DNA from: CAWBQO01 sp963790965
Lineage (GTDB): Bacteria; Bacteroidota; Rhodothermia; Rhodothermales; DASSAV01
Direction: 5' to 3'
DNA length: 64,000 nucleotides
NCBI GenBank assembly: GCA_963790965.1
Contig: CAWBQO010000002.1
Location: 310,001-374,000 of the forward strand
The notes under the pieces were generated by a model. The model was given only the letters and a program-made list of their open reading frames with translations, was not told the origin of the DNA and ran no database searches. This document shows, in pieces, positions 34,209 to 41,960 of the stretch. Made by a program: the position numbers and the translations under genes. Within the stretch, counting starts at the first letter, position 1. Each line of letters begins with the position of its first letter.

Positions 34209-34415
34209 ATGAAAGAAGGAATACACCCCGAGTACCGCGTCATGCAAGTCCGTCTTGCCGACGGCACGATTGCGGAAATGCGTTCGACGATGAAAGTCGA
34301 GAATTACGTCTCGGAAGTTGATTCGACGAACCACCCGTTCTACACCGGCCGCCGGCAGTACGTCGACACCGCCGGTCGCGTAGAGAAGTTCATGCGCCGT
34401 TACGGCAAGAAGTGA
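34209..34415 (+). CDS. rpmE: 50S ribosomal protein L31, cysteine-free form
   Basis: 68 residues. MKEGIHPEYR at the start, NHPFYTG and YVDTAGRVEKFMRRYGKK at the end are diagnostic of L31. The zinc-binding CxC...CxxC of the classical form is replaced (positions read VRLADG and VDSTN), so this is a C-minus form that does not store zinc. It has a single-gene layout, with the 34438-34472 terminator right after the stop. Upstream 34090-34208 includes a possible -7 element, TATTCTTG. Confidence 0.93.
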   Translation: MKEGIHPEYRVMQVRLADGTIAEMRSTMKVENYVSEVDSTNHPFYTGRRQYVDTAGRVEKFMRRYGKK

Positions 34416-34437
34416 ACGGCTTCGCTCCTGGAGCGCG

Positions 34438-34472
34438 AGAGGCAACCAGCCCCGGCCGGTTGCCTCTTTTTG
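34438..34472 (+). terminator. Intrinsic terminator after rpmE
   Basis: AGAGGCAACC (34438-34447) and GGTTGCCTCT (34458-34467) form a perfect 10-bp stem with a 10-base loop, followed by TTTTTG. It sits 22 bases after the L31 stop codon. Confidence 0.93.
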
Positions 34473-34524
34473 TTTGCGCCCGGACAGGCTCGCCGCTATC
34501 CACGGCAACCTTGCCCCCGTTTCG

Positions 34525-35496
34525 ATGACAAACCCCTTCTGGAACGAACGGGAGGAGCGGCCGCGCGCCCTGTGGAGACTCGTGGCAACGCTCGCGCTGA
34601 TCGTGGCCGCGGCGCTTCTCGTCGGGATGGGCCTTCGCCGCTTTTCGAGCGCGCCTTCTGCGGGAATCCTCCTCTCGCTGCTCGCCACGCTCCTCGGCGT
34701 CGCAGTGTCGGCGCGCTGCATCGACCGGCGGCCCTTCGCAGAATACGGTTTCTCAGATCCGCCCCGATGGGGATGGGACTTCGCCGCCGGGCTGGTCCTC
34801 GGCCTCCTCCTGATGGCGGGCATCTTTGGCGTCGAACGGGCGGCGGGCTGGGTCACAGTCACCGACCGGTTCAGCGCGGAAGGCGGGTTGCCCTTCGCAC
34901 GGGCCTTTCTGGGATCCGTCCTGTTCTTCGCCGCAGTGGCCATGTACGAGGAACTGCTCTTCCGGTCTTATCTCCTGAAGAATCTCGCTGAAGCCTTTTC
35001 TCGCAGCGGGATCAACCCTGCCGTGCCGGTGGGACTGGCGCTGGGGCTGTCATCGGCTCTCTTCGGCCTTGCTCATGCGGCCAATCCGAACGCGAGTGCC
35101 GTTAGCGTCGTCAACATTACACTCGCAGGCGTTGTGCTCGGCCTCGGATACGTGCTCACCGGCCGCCTGGCACTCCCCGTTGGCTTTCATCTGACGTGGA
35201 ATTTCGCGCAAGGGGTTCTGTTCGGATTCCCGGTCAGCGGCTCGAGCGGACTCGGCGGGGCGAAGGTCCTCGTGACCTCGACCACGGGGCCGGCGCTCTG
35301 GACGGGCGGCGCGTTTGGGCCCGAGGGCGGGTTGCTCGGCGTGTTCGCGCTCGTTCTTGCAGCCGTCGCCATTGTCCTATGGGCAAAGCGAATGGGCAAC
35401 CCGGGAGCGGCAGTAGCCGACCAGGCGACGTACATCACCGTGGATGCCCGCCGCCGCGCACTCATGGAACGCCTCATGGCGGAGCGGAACGACTAA
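34525..35496 (+). CDS. CPBP family intramembrane glutamic protease
   Basis: 323 residues from ATG 34525 (MTNPFWNEREE). About eight hydrophobic helices. The Abi/CPBP motifs are intact: motif 1 EELLFRSYLL, motif 2 FGLAHAAN and motif 3 HLTWNFAQG. Members cleave or process membrane peptides; some give self-immunity to peptides, others process prenylated substrates. Physiological substrate is unknown. It is an isolated gene; the C-terminus is a basic cytoplasmic tail ending LMAERND. Confidence 0.85.
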   Translation: MTNPFWNEREERPRALWRLVATLALIVAAALLVGMGLRRFSSAPSAGILLSLLATLLGVAVSARCIDRRPFAEYGFSDPPRWGWDFAAGLVLGLLLMAGIFGVERAAGWVTVTDRFSAEGGLPFARAFLGSVLFFAAVAMYEELLFRSYLLKNLAEAFSRSGINPAVPVGLALGLSSALFGLAHAANPNASAVSVVNITLAGVVLGLGYVLTGRLALPVGFHLTWNFAQGVLFGFPVSGSSGLGGAKVLVTSTTGPALWTGGAFGPEGGLLGVFALVLAAVAIVLWAKRMGNPGAAVADQATYITVDARRRALMERLMAERND

Positions 35497-35504
35497 AGAC
35501 CCTC

Positions 35505-35675
35505 TTACGCCTCGTGGTAAACCAGGCGCTCGTTGGCCGAGCGAACCGGTTCTTGTCCGCTCTCCTTGCGGCGCACTGCGCGGTGCCGATCCTCCTCCAG
35601 GACAGAGTCAATGAAGTCCACCGCCCGCTCCCTACCATCGATGCTTGCCAGGATGTGGGCGATGCGGGCCAGCAT
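35505..35675 (-). CDS. Possible short coding fragment
   Basis: On the minus strand an ATG at 35675 gives 56 residues (MLARIAHILASIDGRERAV, later VDFIDSVLEED) with protein-like composition; the same frame is open about 35 codons further upstream without a start (EYADGYLREARAAG). It may be the tail of a decayed gene. No family is recognised. The rest of 35497-36142 holds nothing supported. Confidence 0.2.
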   Translation of the reverse strand: MLARIAHILASIDGRERAVDFIDSVLEEDRHRAVRRKESGQEPVRSANERLVYHEA

Positions 35676-36142
35676 TGGGGGCAGTCCGGCTGCCCTTGCC
35701 TCCCGTAAATATCCGTCGGCATACTCGTTGCACCTGTGCGCTTGCCGCGCTTGGTTGACACAACCGGACAGGCATCCTTAGCCCCACGCGAACCGGCTCT
35801 GAATAAATGACCGTTGCACTCAAGCTTGCATCGCCTCGACCCCTCCGGAGCAATCAGTCGTAGATACTATATAATGCGCTTTCTAACGAGAGTCAATCTT
35901 GCATGGATCTTTAACAAAACAGATACTTTGCCAGCCTGTGCGTCAGTGGTTACGTACAACCCGTCGGGCATTTGACTCCGGCGCTGCTCGTGCATCACGA
36001 CGGGAAGCTAATGCGGCAAAGCGGCATGTTCAGACATATTGTGTCCGGTGCCCAGCGGCGTTGTGCTGTGCGCAGGGAGACGCGCTTCGCCGTTCTGCTT
36101 GCAGCGGCCGATTATTACGGAGCGGGGGATGCCGGTGCCCCG

Positions 36143-36358
36143 CTACCGCCACTCCTCCAGCACGTCCCGCTCGCGCGTTTCGCCGAGAATCGTGCCGCAT
36201 CGGCGGCAGCGATACACAACCTTCTTTGGCCGCCCGCTCGCGCCGTTCAGCAAGAGGAACCAGGCCCAGAAGCCGAACACCGGCCGGGCCTCTACCATGC
36301 GGTGGGTGCGCGAGTAGCCGCAGCGGCACACCGGCTCGGACGAAGAAGGCGTCAACAT
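36143..36358 (-). CDS. Small zinc-ribbon protein
   Basis: 71 residues from ATG 36358. Two cysteine pairs, CRCGYSRTHR near the N-terminus and YRCRRCGTILGETRE near the C-terminus, frame a hydrophobic segment FGFWAWFLLLNGAS. This is the layout of a rubredoxin-like zinc ribbon. I do not recognise a named family. It is on the strand opposite to its neighbours. A structural or regulatory role is possible. Confidence 0.5.
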   Translation of the reverse strand: MLTPSSSEPVCRCGYSRTHRMVEARPVFGFWAWFLLLNGASGRPKKVVYRCRRCGTILGETRERDVLEEWR

Positions 36359-36520
36359 AGAAGACAAAACAGGCAGAGGGTTCTCGGAACGGGCAGCACG
36401 CATACGCCGCCCGTCGGTACAGGTGCCGGCGCAGACCGCCCGGAGAGAACATCCACATAGAGCGTACGTTTCTCTCGTTACGCAAATGCCACGCGCGTTT
36501 TAACCGACAATCCCGCTGCC

Positions 36521-38584
36521 ATGTACTCCCTTGCCTCCCGGTTCGCGCTGCTGATGCTCCTCGGGCTGACCACCACGCTGCCCGCCGCTGCGCAGCCACA
36601 AATGAACCGGCTTGCCGCTGCGCCGCGATCCACGTCGGGCTTCGACGCGACGTACTACCACCTCTTCCTGAACGTCTCCTGGAATCCGGCCCGCATCGAC
36701 GGGCACACCCGCGTCGAAGGACGGCCGGTTGGCGGCACGCTCGCGACGCTGACCCTTGACCTGGTAGCAAACGCAGGTTCAACGGGCGAATACCGGCTTC
36801 GCGTCGACTCGGTCCTCACGCCGAACGGCGAGAAGCTGCTCTTCGATCAGAAGCCAACGACCCTCGACATCACCCTCGCGGACCCCGCCGCGCCCGGCGA
36901 GCATGTTGCGGTGGACGTGTACTACGGCGGCGTGCCCGCTGTGTCGAGCGTCGGCGTCAATGACCTTACGCCGCCCATATCGATCCTCAACGGCGGCAGC
37001 GCCATGCGCCCGCAGCGTGCGTTTTCGCTCAGCGAACCCTACGGCGGCCGCGTCTGGTGGCCGTCTAACGACCATCCCGATGACAAGGCCGACTCCGTGC
37101 GCGTCACGATCTCCGTGCCCGAAGGGATGATCGGCGCGTCCAACGGTGTGCTTGAACAGGAAACCGTCACGGACGGTGTAGCAAGCTTCACCTGGTTCGA
37201 ACGCTATCCCATTTCGACCTACCTCGTCTCGATCGCTGTCGCGCCCTACGTCGTTGACCGGCAGGAGTACGTCCGCCCTGATTCGCTCGCGCGCGATCTC
37301 GGGCCGCTCACCCTCCCGATCGTCCACTATCTGTATCCGGGATACGAAGAATGGCTCGGCAACTGGCGCATCGTCACGGACGTGCTGCCCGCGTTTGAAT
37401 ACTGGTTCGGCGCTTATCCCTATCCGGATGAAAAGTACGGCCATGCCCAGTTCGACTTCAGCGGAGGAATGGAGCACCAGACGCTCACCTCGATCGGCAC
37501 CGCCAATCTCGGCGTCGTGGTCCATGAACTCGGCCACCAGTGGTTCGGCGACAAAGTCACGACGGAAACGTGGCCGCACCTGTGGCTGAACGAGGGATTC
37601 GCCACCTATTCCGAATACCTTTACGAAGAGAATCGTCGGCAGCGAGGCCTCTCGAACAACGCCGATGCGAAGCTGGCAGACATCTATAACCGCGCCCGCG
37701 CCGCTTCGGGAATGCTTGTGGTCGAAGACACGCTCAACGTAAACAACCTCTTCACCTATGATCGCGTCTACGCAAAAGGCGCAGCCGTCGTCCACATGCT
37801 CCGGGGCGTTCTTGGCGACGCAGCTTTCCGGGACGTGCTGCTCGCCTACCAGCACGACCCGAGCCTCAGCTACAACAACGCCCGAACCGAAGACCTGCAG
37901 AAAGTTGCAGAAATGGTTTCGGGCAAGAACCTCGACTACTTTTTCGAGGAGTGGGCCTATGGCGTCTCGTATCCGGAGTACACCGCGAAGTGGACGTACG
38001 GCGTTTCGGAAGAGGGCGGCGGCGAGGTGCAGGTGCTCGTCGAGCAACCCAATCTTCAACGCCCCATTTTCACGATGCCCCTCGATCTTGAAATCGTCAC
38101 GGAAGAGGGGCCGGTTGCAGCCACCGTTCTGAATGACAAGCGGCAGCAGGTCTTCACGATTCCGGTGAGCACTGCACCCGTGGCGTTGCGGTTCGACCCG
38201 CAAAACACGGTTCTGCACAACGCAATGGTGCCGGTTCAGCGCGTTTATACGTCTCTTAAAGAGACGCCGGAGGCAGCCGACGTGCAAGGGATCGTTGCGG
38301 TTTACCCAAACCCCGCCTCAGCGGCGTTGACCGTTGCGATCAGTCTCGATCCGGGCACGGTGAGCAACCTCATCCTTTACGACCTGCTCGGCCGGGAAGT
38401 GCGCCGCACTGAGGTTTCGACCTATGACCTGGAAAAGCAGGTTCGCTTCGACGTGGAGGATCTCGGTGCCGGGACGTACTTTCTCCGGCTCGATCCGCTC
38501 TATAATGTTTTCGATAATTACCGCGGTAGCCGGGCCGAGAACAGCCTGCGCCTCGATGCGCGCGTCACCCTGGTCGGCCGCTGA
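36521..38584 (+). CDS. Secreted M1 family metallo-aminopeptidase with T9SS sorting domain
   Basis: 687 residues. Signal peptide LLMLLGLTTTLPAAAQ. The M1 fold begins at ~30; GGMEHQTLTS is the exopeptidase-type G-x-M-E-N-like motif, and the zinc site HELGHQWFGD (335-344) with NEGFATYSEY 18 residues later is intact. The C-terminal ~80 residues form a type A sorting domain of the type IX secretion system (VAVYPNPASAALTVAI, LLGREVRR, LGAGTYFLRL), though about 20 extra residues follow it. The protein would be exported across the outer membrane and may remain at the surface. It digests peptides from the N-terminus. Confidence 0.9.
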   Translation: MYSLASRFALLMLLGLTTTLPAAAQPQMNRLAAAPRSTSGFDATYYHLFLNVSWNPARIDGHTRVEGRPVGGTLATLTLDLVANAGSTGEYRLRVDSVLTPNGEKLLFDQKPTTLDITLADPAAPGEHVAVDVYYGGVPAVSSVGVNDLTPPISILNGGSAMRPQRAFSLSEPYGGRVWWPSNDHPDDKADSVRVTISVPEGMIGASNGVLEQETVTDGVASFTWFERYPISTYLVSIAVAPYVVDRQEYVRPDSLARDLGPLTLPIVHYLYPGYEEWLGNWRIVTDVLPAFEYWFGAYPYPDEKYGHAQFDFSGGMEHQTLTSIGTANLGVVVHELGHQWFGDKVTTETWPHLWLNEGFATYSEYLYEENRRQRGLSNNADAKLADIYNRARAASGMLVVEDTLNVNNLFTYDRVYAKGAAVVHMLRGVLGDAAFRDVLLAYQHDPSLSYNNARTEDLQKVAEMVSGKNLDYFFEEWAYGVSYPEYTAKWTYGVSEEGGGEVQVLVEQPNLQRPIFTMPLDLEIVTEEGPVAATVLNDKRQQVFTIPVSTAPVALRFDPQNTVLHNAMVPVQRVYTSLKETPEAADVQGIVAVYPNPASAALTVAISLDPGTVSNLILYDLLGREVRRTEVSTYDLEKQVRFDVEDLGAGTYFLRLDPLYNVFDNYRGSRAENSLRLDARVTLVGR

Positions 38585-38586
38585 TC

Positions 38587-38973
38587 CTACCAGGCAAAGC
38601 CGATGAAGGCGCTCTCGAAGTGCTCGAACGACGGCGCGCCGCCCCTGTCCAGAATGGCGACCACGTCGAAGCGGCAGGGCGCGCCTTCGAGCTGCCGCTC
38701 GTACAGGTAAGCCCGCGCCGCGTGGACGATCTGCCGCTGCTTGGCATCTCCCACGGCCTCTTCCGGGCGGCCGAAGCCCGTCCCGCTACGCGCCTTAACC
38801 TCAACGAACACAATATCACCGCCATTCTCTGGCACAGGTCCGGGCTGGTAACAAACGATGTCGATCTCGGCCCGTTCAAAGCGGTAGTTGCGGTCGAGAA
38901 CGACGTACCCTTTGCTTTCGAGATAGCCGGCAGCCAGGTCTTCCCCGCGCCGGCCGAGTTCCGCGTTGCTCAT
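38587..38973 (-). CDS. yraN: YraN family protein (UPF0102)
   Basis: 128 residues. Endonuclease-like fold: LGRRGEDLAAGYLESKGY, NYRFERAEIDIV, IVFVEVKAR and a C-terminal HFESAFIGFAW. The acidic D...E-x-K arrangement matches a restriction-nuclease core. Cellular role is poorly defined. The start overlaps the stop of the GbsR-like gene by four bases (38970-38973), so the two are one transcription unit. Convergent with the M1 peptidase gene, three bases from its stop. Confidence 0.9.
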   Translation of the reverse strand: MSNAELGRRGEDLAAGYLESKGYVVLDRNYRFERAEIDIVCYQPGPVPENGGDIVFVEVKARSGTGFGRPEEAVGDAKQRQIVHAARAYLYERQLEGAPCRFDVVAILDRGGAPSFEHFESAFIGFAW

Positions 38974-39608
38974 TCGTCCTTTGGGATGGCGGGCGACTCC
39001 GCCCGCGGCAGATTCAGCGAGGCGGCAAAACCCACGAGCCGGCGCATCGTTTCCGCGTCGCGCGACTGAAGAAGCGGGATCAGGACCTGCGAAAAGCCGT
39101 CGAATACGTCCATGAGCTGCATCAGACTTTCGATGCGACCCATAAAGACGGCCTCGCTTTCGTGAAGCGGCGCGTCGCCCCGCGAAAGCGTCGTGCGGCA
39201 GTCTTCGAGCTGCTGCATGACCGGTTTGATCTCACGGGTTTCCCGTTCGCGAACGATTTGCGTCGTGATCTCCCAGACGTCCTTCTCCGCGCTGAAGTAA
39301 TCCTTCCGCGAGCCTTCGAGCGGCGTTTTGCGAACGAGGTTCCAGGCGATGAGGGACCGCAGATTCATGTTCGCGTTGCCCCGCGAGATGCCGAGGAGGC
39401 GCATGATCTGGTCGGTGTCGAGCGGGCGTTCGGAGGCGTAGAGCAGGGCGTGAATCTGCGCCATGGTTCGATTGATGCCCCAGTTGGAAGCCATGTCTCC
39501 CCAGAACTGCACGAACCGGACGAGCGCTTCGCGGTGCCGGGCGCTCAGGTCGTCGGCGAGCCGCATATCTGCCGCGTCTGCTTTTGCTGAATTATCGTTC
39601 ACATCCAT
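38970..39608 (-). CDS. GbsR/MarR-family transcriptional regulator
   Basis: 212 residues from ATG 39608 (MDVNDNSAKADA). A winged helix is visible: NWGINRTMAQIHALLY, then the recognition region RPLDTDQIMRLLGISRGNAN, NLRSLIAWNLVRK. This matches the GbsR-like family seen beside envelope and osmoprotection genes. C-terminal helices (KPVMQQLEDC to QVLIPLLQS) would form the dimer interface. Ligand and targets are unknown. Overlaps yraN downstream. Confidence 0.82.
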   Translation of the reverse strand: MDVNDNSAKADAADMRLADDLSARHREALVRFVQFWGDMASNWGINRTMAQIHALLYASERPLDTDQIMRLLGISRGNANMNLRSLIAWNLVRKTPLEGSRKDYFSAEKDVWEITTQIVRERETREIKPVMQQLEDCRTTLSRGDAPLHESEAVFMGRIESLMQLMDVFDGFSQVLIPLLQSRDAETMRRLVGFAASLNLPRAESPAIPKDE

Positions 39609-39762
39609 CGCGTGCTCGAGGTGGGTTCCGCTGTTCCGTAACTTGCCGTAAGACAGCCCCCCGCTACGGGCTGTTCCATGGGCCACGCCCGCAAGCGCGG
39701 TGTGCTTGAGCGGGCGCGCCGCCTGTCTGCCTTCTATCGCTGATCAACTCTGCTGCGCTACC

Positions 39763-40566
39763 GTGCCTCCAGTTATCACACTCACGACCGACTTCGGCCT
39801 CCGCGACGGGTACGTGGCGGCCATGAAAGGCGTTATCCTCTCCATCATGCCCGCTGCGCAGATCGTGGACATTTCTCACGACGTGGCCCCGCAGGACGTG
39901 ATGGAAGCGGCATTCGTGCTTCGCTCCGCGACGCCTTTTTTCCCGCCGGAGAGCATACACGTGGCCATCGTCGATCCCGGCGTAGGGAGCGCGCGGCGAC
40001 CGGTTGCTTTGAGCGTGGGCGCGCACCGGTTTGTGGGACCGGACAATGGCCTCTTCAGCCTCGTTTCAGAGGGCGCGCAAATCGATGAAACGGTGGAGCT
40101 TGACAAAACGCGCTTCTGGCGCGTGCCTGATCCGGGGGCGACGTTTCACGGGCGGGACATCTTTGCCCCCGTTGCCGCGCACATCCTCTCCGGCCGGTCC
40201 CTGGCGGAAGTCGGCTCCCCCTTCACATCGCTCCAGCCGATGCACTGGGCCATGCCCATCGAAGACCATGAGGGCGTGCAGGGGTGGGTGGTGCATGTAG
40301 ACCGGTTCGGAAACTGTATTACGAACATCAGCGAGCCGGCCGTTGAGCGGCACCGCGCGGACCGAACGGTCAAGTGCTACGTGGGCGGAGCCATCGTAAC
40401 GGGGCTAAGCCGGACCTACAGCGACGTGCCCGCAGGCGAGCCGCTCGCTCTTTTCGGCAGCACCGGCGCTCTCGAGGTGGCGGTGAACGGTGGGAACGCT
40501 GCTCACCTCTACGGTATTCAAAAGGGTGCATCGGTCAGCCTCATCTTCGCCGACCGGCGGCCTTAG
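39763..40566 (+). CDS. SAM hydroxide adenosyltransferase family protein (DUF62)
   Basis: 267 residues from GTG 39763 giving VPPVITLTTDFGLRDGY; the open frame extends 21 codons upstream without family support. Signatures: TTDFGLRDGYVAAMKG, IVDISHDV, HVAIVDPGVGS, VGPDNGLFS and VDRFGNCITNI, in the order of the family. Members hydrolyse S-adenosylmethionine to adenosine and methionine, and are related to fluorinase and chlorinase. The halogenase-specific loop near 35-40 was not seen, so hydrolase is preferred. Confidence 0.88.
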   Translation: MPPVITLTTDFGLRDGYVAAMKGVILSIMPAAQIVDISHDVAPQDVMEAAFVLRSATPFFPPESIHVAIVDPGVGSARRPVALSVGAHRFVGPDNGLFSLVSEGAQIDETVELDKTRFWRVPDPGATFHGRDIFAPVAAHILSGRSLAEVGSPFTSLQPMHWAMPIEDHEGVQGWVVHVDRFGNCITNISEPAVERHRADRTVKCYVGGAIVTGLSRTYSDVPAGEPLALFGSTGALEVAVNGGNAAHLYGIQKGASVSLIFADRRP

Positions 40567-40748
40567 AAAGCTGGTGCAAAAACACATAACACGGTTGTTG
40601 GCAAAATGCCGACTCGAGGCGTCACCGCAGCCTTCGCCTTTCGATTGGATTTATGGAAGTGTAGTGCAGCAATGAGTCCTGCACGCCTTGCAGTCAGGTC
40701 TTTAAATAGTCCGCCGCTTACAAACAAACAGGCATTTATCGCCTCTCC

Positions 40749-41960
40749 TTGTCTCGCACCTTCTTGAGCGAATCCGACGACTTTCCCGCGCAGACACTTG
40801 CCGCGCGCTTTGCACCCCACCGCGACGCCCTCTACGCGCTGGCTGAGACGCTGACGCTGGACGGCGAGGAGGGAGCGCGTCTTGCGGAAAGAGCTTTCGC
40901 CCGGGCACTTGCCGACGCGGAAGCCGGTCTGCCCGTGGACGACGAACAAGCCTTTCTCTGCGCGCGCGCCCTTGCGATCCGCCGGGAAGAAAAGCCGGAG
41001 CTTTCTTCTGAGCGCCGCGAAGCTCTTGTAGCGTCTTCGCTGCAGGCGAGGCTGCCGGGCGCGCTGCCCCTGCTCTCGGAGGAGCGCCGCACGTTGCTCT
41101 TCTTTCTCGTAGCGCAAAGCATGTCGGTGGAACGTGCCGCCGGCCTGCTCGGCATCGAGGCTGTCTCCGTGCCCGGGCGCTTGAACAAGGCCCTCGATGC
41201 CCTCTACCGAGCGGTTCTGGCAGGCGCATCGCCGGAAGAAGCCGAGCGCCTCGCGATGTTCTCCGATAACGAGCTTCTACGCACTTCCCTCGCGGCTGCC
41301 TGGCCGACGGGAGAGGCAGCCGTGTTGCGAGTTCCTTCCGAGGCCGTCCCCCCTCCGGCGCCACCGCGCTTACGACATGAACCGGTGGCACCGCGAGTCG
41401 CTGCGCTTCCGGCGCGGCGCAACTTGCTTGGCGCGCTCGCAGCCTTCGTCCTGATCATTGCAGCCGGTCTGGCCGGGCTGACGCTCTCGCGCAGCCTCGA
41501 AGGCGGCGGCGATACGGACCTGATTGCTTCCGTCACGGAGCAATCCGGTGCGCTCACCGTCGTGATGGACACCGACGATCCCCGCCGGGCCGAGCGCTAC
41601 GTCCACGCCGAACTTAAGCGACGTGTCGAATTGCCGGACATCGAGGGTGCGACGCTCACCGGCGTAGCGTTCTCGGTCTTCGGCGACGGGGTCGAGGTGC
41701 CGGTATTCATCTACAACGATGCCGAAGGTGAAGGCGCGATCCGGCTCTTCGCCTTCTCCTACGCGGCGCTCGACCGCCTCAGTGACGAGGCCACGCTTGC
41801 CGACGATGTGCTCGCGCGTATCGAGGACGATTCCGCTTTCGACATTCACGATAGGGGCGAGAACAAAGCGGTCGTCTGGCGCAGCCGCGACGATGTCTTT
41901 ATCGCCGTCACCACCGGCGATGCGAACCGGTTGCGGGAGCGGATTGCTCCGCCGGCGTGA
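40749..41960 (+). CDS. Sigma-factor-like protein fused to a membrane-anchored domain
   Basis: 403 residues from TTG 40749. The N-terminal ~155 residues look like a degenerate ECF sigma factor: a region-2-like helix set (ALYALAETLTLDGEEGARLA) and a region-4-like segment LLSEERRTLLFFLVAQSMSV with LGIEAVSVPGRLNKALDAL. After ~60 Pro/Arg-rich residues one transmembrane helix follows (LLGALAAFVLIIAAGLAGL, about 227-245). The outer ~150 residues (LIASVTEQSGALTVVMDTDD; DDVFIAVTTGD) match nothing I know. Promoter-binding residues of region 2 seem poorly kept, so DNA binding is uncertain. It overlaps recQ by four bases. Confidence 0.6.
   Translation: MSRTFLSESDDFPAQTLAARFAPHRDALYALAETLTLDGEEGARLAERAFARALADAEAGLPVDDEQAFLCARALAIRREEKPELSSERREALVASSLQARLPGALPLLSEERRTLLFFLVAQSMSVERAAGLLGIEAVSVPGRLNKALDALYRAVLAGASPEEAERLAMFSDNELLRTSLAAAWPTGEAAVLRVPSEAVPPPAPPRLRHEPVAPRVAALPARRNLLGALAAFVLIIAAGLAGLTLSRSLEGGGDTDLIASVTEQSGALTVVMDTDDPRRAERYVHAELKRRVELPDIEGATLTGVAFSVFGDGVEVPVFIYNDAEGEGAIRLFAFSYAALDRLSDEATLADDVLARIEDDSAFDIHDRGENKAVVWRSRDDVFIAVTTGDANRLRERIAPPA

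Noticed and set aside
35899..36460. Plus-strand open frames upstream of the M1 gene
   Set aside because: Arg/Ala-rich shadows of the minus-strand zinc-ribbon region; no support.
36779..38287. Minus-strand open frame opposite the M1 peptidase
   Set aside because: Shadow frame; no domain pattern.
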